From the NCBI GenBank assembly GCA_964557125.1, contig CAZKYX010000026.1, positions 1 to 15,273 on the forward strand: DNA of 15,273 bases, read 5' to 3'. Source of the DNA: CAZKYX01 sp964557125. Its GTDB lineage: Bacteria > Patescibacteriota > Microgenomatia > Levybacterales > GWA1-39-11. Below the pieces are notes generated by a model. It searched no databases, was not told the DNA's origin, and saw only the letters and a program-made list of their open reading frames with translations. The translations under genes and the position numbers were made by a program. Positions 7,208-13,304 of this stretch are shown here, one piece after another. The first letter of the stretch is position 1. Each line of letters begins with the position of its first letter.

Positions 7208-7723
7208 ATGAAATTAACATACGGAGACAAAGCGCCAGAACTCGTAAATGTACTTATTGAAGTGCCTTTAGATAGTAAGGTGAAATATGAATTTGACAAA
7301 GAGACGGAAATGGTAACCGTGGATAGGTTTTTGTATTTTGACAAAGGGTATCCTGCAAATTATGGGTTCATTCCAAATACGCTTTCAGGCGATGGGGACC
7401 CAGTAGATGTTTTGGTATTAGCCCCATTTTCCCTTGCACCAGGCGTTGTTATAGCTGCAAAACCAATTGGAATGCTTGAAACTGAAGATGAAAGCGGACA
7501 AGATGCAAAGCTTGTAGCTGTTCCAACAGAAAAAGCGAATCCCGAATTTGGAAAATATAATGACATATCAGAGTTGCCTGCAGAAATAACTGAAAAGATA
7601 AAATTCTTTTTTGAAAACTATAAAAAAAACGAACCAGGCAAATGGGTAAAAGTAAGAGAATGGAAGGGACGCGAGGATGCTTTGAGCGAAATTAAAGCAG
7701 GAATTGCAAACGCAAATAAATAA
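7208..7723 (+). CDS. ppa: inorganic pyrophosphatase, family I
   Basis: This soluble cytoplasmic enzyme hydrolyses pyrophosphate to two phosphates, pulling nucleotide polymerisation and aminoacylation forward. It has 171 residues, typical of bacterial family I. The signature DGDPVDVLV gives metal ligands D62, D64 and D67. The second site ETEDESGQDAKLVAV gives D94 and D99. FDKGYPANYGFIPNT is the conserved substrate segment, and the ending WKGREDA matches the family C-terminus. The start is the ATG at 7208, supported by the GGAGGTGA SD. It lies between gyrB and gyrA on the same strand, and its own SD and hairpin suggest separate translational control. Confidence 0.95.
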   Translation: MKLTYGDKAPELVNVLIEVPLDSKVKYEFDKETEMVTVDRFLYFDKGYPANYGFIPNTLSGDGDPVDVLVLAPFSLAPGVVIAAKPIGMLETEDESGQDAKLVAVPTEKANPEFGKYNDISELPAEITEKIKFFFENYKKNEPGKWVKVREWKGREDALSEIKAGIANANK

Positions 7724-7774
7724 ATACTGAATAATAAACGAGTCAGTTGCTTATTGATTATTGTTTTTTGAACT
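7724..7774 (+). repeat. 7-bp-period array between ppa and gyrA
   Basis: Four consecutive units starting TTG lie in register: TTGCTTA, TTGATTA, TTGTTTT and TTGAACT (7747-7774). They are preceded by ATACTGA and ATAATAA. The two halves are roughly inverted relative to each other (AATAA against TTATT), so a weak hairpin with a T-rich 3' side can form. It might serve as a poor terminator for ppa. No SD for gyrA is seen. Confidence 0.6.
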
Positions 7775-7783
7775 TAATAAATT

Positions 7784-9946
7784 ATGGCTGATATAGGAAA
7801 ACTCGAACATATTGATATTGGCACAGAGGCCAAGAAAGCGTATTTGGACTACGCGATGTCTGTTATTATCTCGCGTGCTCTTCCAGATGTAAGAGATGGG
7901 CTAAAACCAGTACACAGAAGGGTTCTTTTTGCGATGAATGAGATGAACCTGTATCCGACTGCAAAGTTTGCAAAATCTGCAAAAATTGTTGGAGAAACCA
8001 TGGGTAAATTCCATCCTCATGGAGATATGGCAATCTATGATTCACTCGTCAGACTCGCGCAAGACTTCTCGATGAGATACCCACTCGTACATGGACAGGG
8101 TAACTTTGGTTCTATGGACGGAGACAGTGCCGCTGCAATGAGGTATACAGAAGCAAAGTTGACCCCGCTTGCCATGGAAATGCTTTTTGATATTGATAAG
8201 AACACCGTTGAATTTGGAGATACTTTTGACGGCACGATGCAAGAACCTCTCTATCTTCCTTCAAAGCTTCCAAATCTTTTACTTATGGGAAGCGAGGGTA
8301 TTGCTGTTGGAATGGCTACCAAAATTCCACCTCACAATTTAAGTGAAGTAATTGACGCAACAATCTTTACAATTGACAGAACGACTCATGCAAAGGGAAG
8401 TAAAAAGCAAGCTGCAGATGATGCTGACAAAGCAGCTGGAATAGTACAAGAATCGAAATCTACTGTCGTAGCAGACGAAATAGAACAACCAGCAGCTGGA
8501 CTTACGAGTGATGTTGATGTTGATGAGTTACTTGAATTCATTAAGGGTCCTGATTTTCCAACTGGAGGAGCTATTTATGACATTGCAGAAATTAAAAATG
8601 TGTACAGAACCGGAAGAGGAAGAATACTTATACGGGGAATTGCCAATATCGAAGAGATCGGGCAGGGAAAGAGTGCAATTATTATTACTGAAGTTCCCTA
8701 TCAGGTAAATAAAGCTTCCCTTGTTGCAAAAATTGCAGAACTTGCAAAACTTAAAAAGCTTGACGGCATTACAGACCTTCGTGACGAATCAGACAGACAC
8801 GGAATCCGTGTGGTAGTAGAACTTAAGCGCGACGTCTCTCCAAAAAAGGTGTTGAACAATTTATTCAAGCTCACTGCACTTCAAACCAGCTTCCCTGCTA
8901 ATATCGTTGCCCTCGTTGACGGGGTACCAAGAACCATCAACTTGAAAATTATGCTTGATGAATACATTAAGCACCGATTTAACGTAGTNNNNNNNNNNNN
9001 NNNNNNNNNNNNNNNNNNNNNNNNNNNNNNNNNNNNNNNNNNNNNNNNNNNNNNNNNNNNNNNNNNNNNNNNNNNNNNNNNNNNNNNNCATATTCTTTTC
9101 TACACAAATCTTGGAAAAGTCTATGCAACCCGAGTATTTGAAATAGCTGAAGGGTCAAGAATTGCAAAGGGTCAAGCAATTGTTAACCTTATTGATATTA
9201 CGAGTGGAGAGAGAATTCAAAGCATCCTTCCATTCAATCCAAAATCAACTGCTGGCAAGAAATATATCTTTATGGCCACCTCAAAAGGTACTGTTAAAAA
9301 GACTCCAATTGAAGACTTTAATAACATTCGAAAGAATGGAATCATTGCCATAAAACTTGAGAAGAGCGACAGACTATCATGGGTAAAAATGACGGCTGGA
9401 AATGATGACATTTTGCTTGTTACGAAAAACGGTAAAATCATCTGCTTCTCTGAAGAGCAGATACGCTCAACGGGAAGAGCCTCTCAAGGAGTACGGGGGA
9501 TTCGAATAACTGGAGACGATGAAGTGGTCTCAATGGATTTAGTTGAAGGAGGAGATAGAGACGCAGAACTTTTGACTGTTGCTGAAAATGGACTTGGTAA
9601 AAGAACCAGAGTAAGTGCGGTAAGAAATCAAAATAGGGGAGGGCAGGGTGTTAAAATTGCTAATCTATCTGCCAAAACTGGCAAAATCATATTCTCGTCA
9701 GTACTCGGTAAAGATACAACTGAAGTAATTATTACCTCAGAAAAGGGTCAAGTCGTAAAAATTCCACTTAAATCAACACCGCTTCTCTCAAGAAACGCCC
9801 AAGGAGTCATCCTTATGCGCTTCTCTGATAAAAGCGACAAGGTAAGCTCTGCCACTCTTGTAAATGGAGACGACCTTGAAGAATCAGGCGAGGCCGCTGC
9901 CGAAGAAGTACCAACAGAGCCAACCCCGGAACCCAAAGCTAAGTAG
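7784..9946 (+). CDS. gyrA: DNA gyrase subunit A (interrupted by an assembly gap)
   Basis: This subunit cuts and rejoins DNA and wraps it with its C-terminal beta-pinwheel. The N-terminal part shows AYLDYAMSVIISRALPDVRDG, the quinolone pocket GKFHPHGDMAIYD and AAMRYTEAKL with the active Tyr121. After the gap, pinwheel blades are recognisable (HILFYTNLGKVYATRV, GTVKKTPIEDFN, GVRGIRI, GYGKRT-like GLGKRTRV, NAQGVILMRF), ending in an acidic/proline tail. Compared with E. coli GyrA, roughly 180-215 residues are missing at the gap, including the coiled coil and the GyrA box, so the frame staying open through the N is chance. Two oddities: Met82 at the usual Ser83 position, and an insert of about 45 Ala/Lys/Asp-rich residues before DVDELLEFIKGPDFPTGG. 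There is no SD. GyrA rather than ParC is inferred from pairing with gyrB. Confidence 0.93.
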   Translation: MADIGKLEHIDIGTEAKKAYLDYAMSVIISRALPDVRDGLKPVHRRVLFAMNEMNLYPTAKFAKSAKIVGETMGKFHPHGDMAIYDSLVRLAQDFSMRYPLVHGQGNFGSMDGDSAAAMRYTEAKLTPLAMEMLFDIDKNTVEFGDTFDGTMQEPLYLPSKLPNLLLMGSEGIAVGMATKIPPHNLSEVIDATIFTIDRTTHAKGSKKQAADDADKAAGIVQESKSTVVADEIEQPAAGLTSDVDVDELLEFIKGPDFPTGGAIYDIAEIKNVYRTGRGRILIRGIANIEEIGQGKSAIIITEVPYQVNKASLVAKIAELAKLKKLDGITDLRDESDRHGIRVVVELKRDVSPKKVLNNLFKLTALQTSFPANIVALVDGVPRTINLKIMLDEYIKHRFNVXXXXXXXXXXXXXXXXXXXXXXXXXXXXXXXXXXHILFYTNLGKVYATRVFEIAEGSRIAKGQAIVNLIDITSGERIQSILPFNPKSTAGKKYIFMATSKGTVKKTPIEDFNNIRKNGIIAIKLEKSDRLSWVKMTAGNDDILLVTKNGKIICFSEEQIRSTGRASQGVRGIRITGDDEVVSMDLVEGGDRDAELLTVAENGLGKRTRVSAVRNQNRGGQGVKIANLSAKTGKIIFSSVLGKDTTEVIITSEKGQVVKIPLKSTPLLSRNAQGVILMRFSDKSDKVSSATLVNGDDLEESGEAAAEEVPTEPTPEPKAK
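8989..9088. other. assembly gap of 100 N inside gyrA
   Basis: This is exactly 100 N, so the size is a placeholder. The flanks share no overlap. From gyrase alignment by eye, about 550-650 bp of coding sequence is missing (end of the winged-helix/tower region, coiled coil and first pinwheel blade). Confidence 0.9.
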
Positions 9947-9952
9947 TTATCT

Positions 9953-9980
9953 CTAAAACCTGAAACCTAAAACCTGAAAC
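9953..9980 (+). repeat. 7-bp-period array after gyrA
   Basis: Four heptamers alternate: CTAAAAC, CTGAAAC, CTAAAAC, CTGAAAC. They start 6 bases after the gyrA stop. No T-run or hairpin terminator is seen in the gyrA downstream region. Confidence 0.85.
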
Positions 9981-9997
9981 CGGTTCAAGTCCCATAG

Positions 9998-10027
9998 TTT
10001 GCACTTTCACCCTCAAAAGCGTATAAT
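9998..10027 (+). promoter_or_regulatory. promoter of the small-gene cluster
   Basis: A perfect -10 TATAAT (10022-10027) is preceded by TTTGCA (9998-10003, 18-bp spacer) or TTGCAC (9999-10004, 17-bp spacer). Transcription would begin near 10034, giving a leader of about 114 bases with two hairpin-forming stretches before the first start codon at 10148. Confidence 0.6.
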
Positions 10028-10039
10028 TCCCAATGATTG

Positions 10040-10104
10040 TCATCCTCTGGATGATGCACATTGAAAAACCGGTCAGACCATCAAAGCAATCAATTGCTGA
10101 TTGT
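10040..10104 (+). promoter_or_regulatory. hairpins in the leader of the small-gene cluster
   Basis: TCATCC-TCT-GGATGA (10040-10054) is a perfect 6-bp stem with a 3-base loop, starting a few bases after the predicted transcript start. A second segment can fold two ways: AGCAAT/ATTGCT (10085-10098) or CAATCA/TGATTG (10088-10104). Alternative folds in a leader can be regulatory, but I recognise no riboswitch class. Confidence 0.4.
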
Positions 10105-10147
10105 ATTTGGTGGTTCACAAATACACATTCTGAAAGGAAAAAACGTC

Positions 10148-10357
10148 ATGGCAATGGAATTTGATGATTGTATAGCAAACGGCAGAGTAGCCATTGGAAA
10201 GGGGTATCCAGTTACACTAGAGGAGGAGGTCGATCTTCTCGACAAAATGGTACTTAACGGATGGGAACTTACGGCAGTATCACGACAACATAGTGCCCGT
10301 ACCCTCACTTACTACTTTAGATTCCACAGAGACTCCGGTTGGGACGACGAAAGCTAG
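10148..10357 (+). CDS. small DUF4177-like protein
   Basis: The product has 69 residues from the ATG at 10148, supported by AAAGGA (10133-10138) 9 bases upstream. A longer in-frame reading from TTG 10061 has no SD and is rejected. The C-terminal half reads LLDKMVLNGWELTAVSRQ followed by LTYYFRFHR. This is the pattern of DUF4177-type proteins (a GWEL turn followed by a strand with aromatic and basic ends), whose function is unknown. No signal peptide or membrane segment is seen. It is the first of four small genes joined by stop/SD overlaps: its TAG (10355-10357) lies in the next gene's AGGAGG. Base composition looks somewhat richer in GC than neighbouring genes. Confidence 0.72.
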   Translation: MAMEFDDCIANGRVAIGKGYPVTLEEEVDLLDKMVLNGWELTAVSRQHSARTLTYYFRFHRDSGWDDES

Positions 10358-10367
10358 GAGGAAAACA

Positions 10368-10601
10368 TTGGCAACTTTTGCTCAAGTCTTGGGAGGTCTG
10401 GTACTCCTCATTGGAGGAGGCTGTGCAATTGCATCAAGCACAGTACTTGCTGTTGTAAACTCGTTGGGATACGCAACCAAAGGCCAAATTCTTGGCTCAT
10501 GGCTCATTTTCTTCGGAGGATTAGGTGTAGGTCTGTTTGTCATATACCTTTCACTCTTGAATCTTGAACCACTCGTACGCTTCAGCTTCATCAACTACTG
10601 A
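10368..10601 (+). CDS. small two-TM membrane protein, TTG start
   Basis: The product has 78 codons including the stop (77 residues). The start is TTG at 10368, chosen because AGGAGG (10356-10361) stands 6 bases upstream and overlaps the stop of the previous gene. A longer reading from GTG 10293 would overlap that gene by 65 bases and has no SD. Two hydrophobic segments are visible, about residues 7-31 (VLGGLVLLIGGGCAIAS) and 44-66 (ILGSWLIFFGGLGVGLFVIY), joined by a short loop with NSLGYATKGQ. Both are Gly-rich. I do not recognise the family. The shape is like small bacteriocin-type, holin-like or accessory membrane proteins, but nothing is diagnostic. Confidence 0.7.
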   Translation: MATFAQVLGGLVLLIGGGCAIASSTVLAVVNSLGYATKGQILGSWLIFFGGLGVGLFVIYLSLLNLEPLVRFSFINY

Positions 10602-10611
10602 AGGGGGCACT

Positions 10612-10821
10612 GTGAAGCCACTTACTGGAAAATTCGCCAAAGATGTTGGCAAGAAAATAGCGCAAGGTGAACTTACCAAGCGACGCATTTTCAACCCAGA
10701 CAGGGTTTCTTATGTCGTTGGCATGTCACAATTCGACGGTAGAATCGACATTTACTTTGTCGACACCACAGATTCAAATTCAACACTTAAAAACTTCTAC
10801 GTAATAGAAATGTATGGATGA
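10612..10821 (+). CDS. small soluble protein of unknown function, GTG start
   Basis: The product has 69 residues from GTG 10612. AAGGGGG (10601-10607) sits 4 bases before it and overlaps the TGA of the previous gene (10599-10601). The N-terminal third is Lys-rich (GKFAKDVGKKIAQGELTKRR). The rest looks like alternating beta strands (VSYVVGMSQ, RIDIYFVDTTD, LKNFYVIEMYG). No signal, cysteine or membrane segment is seen. I do not recognise the family. The TGA stop (10819-10821) again overlaps the SD of the next gene. Confidence 0.65.
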   Translation: MKPLTGKFAKDVGKKIAQGELTKRRIFNPDRVSYVVGMSQFDGRIDIYFVDTTDSNSTLKNFYVIEMYG

Positions 10822-10834
10822 AAGGAAAAATCTC

Positions 10835-11059
10835 ATGAAAACTCTTGGCAACATTACTTCTGGCATCTGCCTCGTAATCTGCAGTCTCTTCGTCTTAAAT
10901 ATCGCAAGAGATGGCGCAGAACATGCAGTGAGTTCTGGAGACGATTACCCTGAGTAAACTCTAGGTTTCGTAGCGCTTATTTCAACCATAGGCGTTTTGC
11001 TTCTCACAACAGGGCTTCGACTTCTTAGCATTCGTGTCATACTAAAAAAAACAAAATAA
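10835..11059 (+). pseudogene. small two-TM membrane protein interrupted by an in-frame TAA
   Basis: From the ATG at 10835 (SD AAAGGA overlapping the previous TGA) the frame encodes 40 residues: one hydrophobic segment (SGICLVICSLFVL), then ARDGAEHAVSSGDDYPE, then TAA at 10955-10957. The same frame continues without another stop for 33 codons to TAA 11057-11059. That part encodes a second hydrophobic segment (FVALISTIGVLLLTTGL) and a basic tail ending KKTK. The whole is a 74-codon two-TM design like the gene at 10368, with one nonsense codon. It could be a broken gene, a sequencing or assembly error, a readthrough product, or a genuine 40-residue single-TM peptide. The coherent second half makes chance unlikely. 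Confidence 0.6.
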
Positions 11060-11080
11060 CTTTGACCGATCAACAATCAT

Positions 11081-11110
11081 GTCGCCTCTACTCGAAAGGG
11101 TAGAGGTGAC
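11081..11110 (+). terminator. 13-bp hairpin with GAAA tetraloop after the small-gene cluster
   Basis: Bases 11081-11093 pair fully with 11098-11110 (two G-U pairs) around a GAAA loop of the GNRA type. It lies 21 bases after the last stop. No T-run follows, so it may be a U-less terminator, an RNA 3'-end stabiliser or a small structured RNA rather than a classical intrinsic terminator. Confidence 0.6.
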
Positions 11111-11124
11111 TCCACTTCCCAACA

Positions 11125-11241
11125 ATTAACTATTAACTATTNNNNNNNNNNNNNNNNNNNNNNNNNNNNNNNNNNNNNNNNNNNNNNNNNNNNNNNNNNN
11201 NNNNNNNNNNNNNNNNNNNNNNNNNNNNNNNNNNNNNNNNN
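11125..11241. other. ATTAACT heptamer repeat running into a 100-N gap
   Basis: Two ATTAACT units and a third partial unit (11125-11141) run straight into exactly 100 N (11142-11241). The gap hides the promoter and first codons of folD. The repeat itself may have caused the contig break. Confidence 0.8.
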
Positions 11242-12003
11242 ATTGCCATTGTCACATTGGGACCGGAAGAGACGTGGCAAAGTTATGTTGGTCAAAAAAT
11301 AAAACTTGCTGATAGACTTGGAATTGACAAAAAACTTATCAGTTTGAGGCCAAATACCACTGAGGAAGTCATAGCACTCCTAAAAACACTGGACCGTGAC
11401 CCTTCCATTCACGGTCTCATAGTACAACGACCATTTCCGACATATATTGATACAGAAAGAATTATTCAAAGTATATCAAAAAATAAAGATATTGATGGTT
11501 TCCGAGAAGACTCGTTATTCGAGGTTCCCGTCTGGTTAGCAGTCAAATACCTTATCAGTCACATGGCCAATCTGACAAATTCGCCTGATCTAATGAATTG
11601 GCTGTCATATCAGTCTATTCTAGTTATTGGAAAAGGAGAAACAGCAGGACTACCGACTATCAGAGGCATCGAAAAACTAGGTTTGAAACCTTCGATTATC
11701 GATAGCAAGACAGAGCATCCTGACAAGCTAATCGAGAATGCTGATATCGTTATTTCAGCAACCGGAAAGAGTGATGTGATACCAACCGCCAAACTCAAAG
11801 ATGGTGTTAAACTCATAGGAATTGGGTTGCATCGAAAAAATGACAGATTAGTCGGAGATTATGACGAAAATGAGGCTAAAAAGAAAGCATCACACTATAC
11901 TCCAACCCCAGGTGGTGTAGGGCCCCTCAATCTTGCTTTCCTCTTTAAAAATTTAGTTAAAGCAGCAAGTCTTCGTCTTGACAACAGTGCTGGCAACAAA
12001 TAA
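11242..12003 (+). CDS. folD: methylenetetrahydrofolate dehydrogenase/cyclohydrolase FolD, 5' end in gap
   Basis: FolD interconverts 5,10-methylene-, 5,10-methenyl- and 10-formyl-tetrahydrofolate in the cytoplasm. The frame is open from the gap edge (IAIVTLGPEE...), so about 30-38 N-terminal residues are missing and the TTG at 11257 is not the start. Recognisable parts: SYVGQKIKLADRLGI with the catalytic Tyr and Lys, IHGLIVQRPFP (usual form VQLPLP), KDIDGF, a Rossmann segment VIGKGETAGLP, ADIVISATG, and the ending TPTPGGVGPLNLAFL. Departures from the family: the PCTP motif after DGF is absent, and GRSxxVG of the dinucleotide site reads GKGETAG. The fold is clear, but cofactor choice and full bifunctionality are uncertain. 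pyrB starts 10 bases after the stop, implying co-transcription. Confidence 0.88.
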   Translation: MAIVTLGPEETWQSYVGQKIKLADRLGIDKKLISLRPNTTEEVIALLKTLDRDPSIHGLIVQRPFPTYIDTERIIQSISKNKDIDGFREDSLFEVPVWLAVKYLISHMANLTNSPDLMNWLSYQSILVIGKGETAGLPTIRGIEKLGLKPSIIDSKTEHPDKLIENADIVISATGKSDVIPTAKLKDGVKLIGIGLHRKNDRLVGDYDENEAKKKASHYTPTPGGVGPLNLAFLFKNLVKAASLRLDNSAGNK

Positions 12004-12013
12004 AATCACATAA

Positions 12014-12967
12014 ATGGAAATCAAAGGAGACTTCCTGAATAAAGACATCCTCTCACTCGACCAATTCGACATCCCTTCCATCAAAAAATTATTCCGCTTA
12101 GCAGACAAAATGAAAAGACTGGCAAAAAATGCGATGCCATCTAACATCCTAAAAGGCAATCTCGTTACACTTCTTTTTTACGAGCCATCATCCAGAACCC
12201 GTGGCTCATTCGATGCAGCAGTCAAGCAGCTTGGTGGCAACACCATTGTTGTTGAAAACCCGCAGCAGTTTTCATCTGTATCAAAAGGAGAGACTCTTGA
12301 AGATACTATTCAAGTTTTTGAAAGCTACACTGATGCAATTGTTATACGCCATCCCGATAGTGGAACTGCAGAAAAGGCTGCCAAATCAGCCAAATTTGTA
12401 CCCATTATTAATGCTGGGGATGGAGTAGGGGAACACCCAACCCAAGCGCTGCTGGATATGTATACCATTCACGAACATACAGGACGCCTTGACAATCTTA
12501 TTGGAGTTGCGGGAGGGGATATTAAAAACGGCAGAACAATACATTCGCTCATGCGGGGACTGAGCATTTTTAAAAACAACACAATATACCTCCTTTCACC
12601 AACAATATTAAAGCTATCGAAAAAAGAACTTGCAGAATATCGAAAGAGAGGACTTACCATTCATGAAATACAATCAATGGATGAAATTCCAAAAACTGCT
12701 AACTTCTGGTATTGGACTCGTGTGCAAAAAGAGCGATTCAAAAATCCCGTGGAATACAAAAAGGTTAATAATATGTTTGTCGTAACAAAGGATAATTTTC
12801 AAAAACTGGCCGGTAAAAAGACAATTCTCATGCATCCATTGCCGAGAGTTGGAGAAATTACAACTGATGTTGATAACGACAATCGAGCGGTGTATCTTAA
12901 AACTCAAGTAAGAAATGGTATGTACATCAGAATGGCCCTTATTGCTCTCGTCCTCGGCAAGTCCTAA
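12014..12967 (+). CDS. pyrB: aspartate carbamoyltransferase catalytic subunit
   Basis: This enzyme makes carbamoyl-aspartate from carbamoyl phosphate and aspartate, the committed step of pyrimidine synthesis. It has 317 residues, a typical length. Carbamoyl phosphate and aspartate ligands are all in place: EPSSRTR (57-63), KGET (91-94), IRHP (111-114), HPTQ (141-144), NGRT (172-175), TRVQKERF (235-242) and HPLPR (274-278). It resembles the E. coli catalytic chain closely in the C-terminal half (ATDVDN-like TTDVDN, ending ALIALVLGKS). No regulatory PyrI is seen in the window. The ATG at 12014 follows folD by 10 bases without an SD. Confidence 0.96.
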   Translation: MEIKGDFLNKDILSLDQFDIPSIKKLFRLADKMKRLAKNAMPSNILKGNLVTLLFYEPSSRTRGSFDAAVKQLGGNTIVVENPQQFSSVSKGETLEDTIQVFESYTDAIVIRHPDSGTAEKAAKSAKFVPIINAGDGVGEHPTQALLDMYTIHEHTGRLDNLIGVAGGDIKNGRTIHSLMRGLSIFKNNTIYLLSPTILKLSKKELAEYRKRGLTIHEIQSMDEIPKTANFWYWTRVQKERFKNPVEYKKVNNMFVVTKDNFQKLAGKKTILMHPLPRVGEITTDVDNDNRAVYLKTQVRNGMYIRMALIALVLGKS

Positions 12968-13074
12968 ACTAAAAACCCGAAACCTACAACCCGCCGGGCA
13001 GAGCCCTCCTCCGGACAGAGTCCTTCTGGACGGCGTCTGGGCGGCGCCTACAACCTACAACCTACAACCTAAAT
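12964..13074 (+). repeat. heptamer array split by a GC-rich block of mini-hairpins
   Basis: 7-bp units (CTAAACT, AAAAACC, CGAAACC, TACAACC) start over the pyrB stop and run to 12991. CCTACAA units resume at 13047-13074. Between them lies a GC-rich block of four small hairpins: GGGC-AGA-GCCC (12996-13006), GGAC-AGA-GTCC (13013-13023), GAC-GGC-GTC (13029-13037) and GGC-GGC-GCC (13040-13048). The first two share a 17-bp unit and differ by a compensatory base pair. Outer bases (CGCCG...CAGA against TCTG...CGGCG) can also form a larger stem. No gene is present. Confidence 0.75.
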
Positions 13075-13077
13075 AGC

Positions 13078-13106
13078 TTTACATCTTTTTCAAATCTTGT
13101 TATAGT
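13078..13106 (+). promoter_or_regulatory. promoter for the 42-codon ORF and CAP protein
   Basis: TTTACA (13078-13083), a 17-bp spacer and TATAGT (13101-13106) are preceded by TG one base upstream of the -10 (extended -10). The predicted start near 13113 gives a leader of about 63 bases to the small ORF and about 190 to the CAP gene. Confidence 0.6.
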
Positions 13107-13127
13107 TATTTGTTAATAGATCTTGCC

Positions 13128-13175
13128 GCTAAGAAGTGCCTCTTTGAACTCATTTAAGTTGTCTTTAGCTTTTTT
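13128..13175 (+). terminator. possible attenuator: hairpin and T-run just before the small ORF
   Basis: GCTAAGA (13128-13134) can pair with TCTTTAGC (13162-13169) with one bulge, and an inner AACT/AGTT stem lies in the loop. Six T (13170-13175) follow directly and the ATG comes next. This is the layout of an intrinsic terminator inside the leader. The stem is interrupted, so its strength is doubtful. Confidence 0.4.
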
Positions 13176-13304
13176 ATGTCTAAATTTTTAGCCACGTTAT
13201 TGTTTAGCGCTACTGCACATTCAGCTCCGTTTGGACTAACATTGATTAACCCACCTCAGTTTGACGTCGCAAATGGAAAATTACTAATTACTTATCACAG
13301 TTAA
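13176..13304 (+). CDS. 42-residue ORF with signal-like N-terminus, overlapping the CAP gene
   Basis: The ORF begins MSKFLATLLFSATAHSAPFG, a short basic start followed by a hydrophobic stretch and small residues, somewhat like a secretion signal. It ends LLITYHS. Its TAA (13302-13304) shares its last A with the ATG of the next gene (TAATG), a classical arrangement for translational coupling. No SD precedes it. I do not recognise a family. It may be a secreted small peptide, a coupling leader for the CAP gene, or a chance ORF. Confidence 0.4.
   Translation: MSKFLATLLFSATAHSAPFGLTLINPPQFDVANGKLLITYHS

Noticed and set aside
8989..9088. GyrA frame staying open through the gap as evidence of a 34-residue linker
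   Set aside because: The 100 N is a placeholder. Comparison with GyrA shows roughly 180-215 residues missing, so frame agreement is a one-in-three chance.
9980..9996. tRNA T-arm (GGTTCAAGTCC)
   Set aside because: The flanking bases do not form the T stem, and no anticodon arm or acceptor is present upstream. Part of it is the edge of a heptamer array.
10955..10957. Reassigned TAA stop codon
   Set aside because: Other genes in the window (pilB, pilC, pyrB, gyrB) end normally at TAA, and no other gene contains an internal TAA, so an alternative code is not supported.
11257..11259. TTG as the FolD start
   Set aside because: The same frame is open back to the gap edge and already encodes the conserved strand before GPEE, so the real start lies in the missing sequence.
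13047..13074. CRISPR array
   Set aside because: The repeats are 7 bp with no spacers between them, and no cas genes are nearby.
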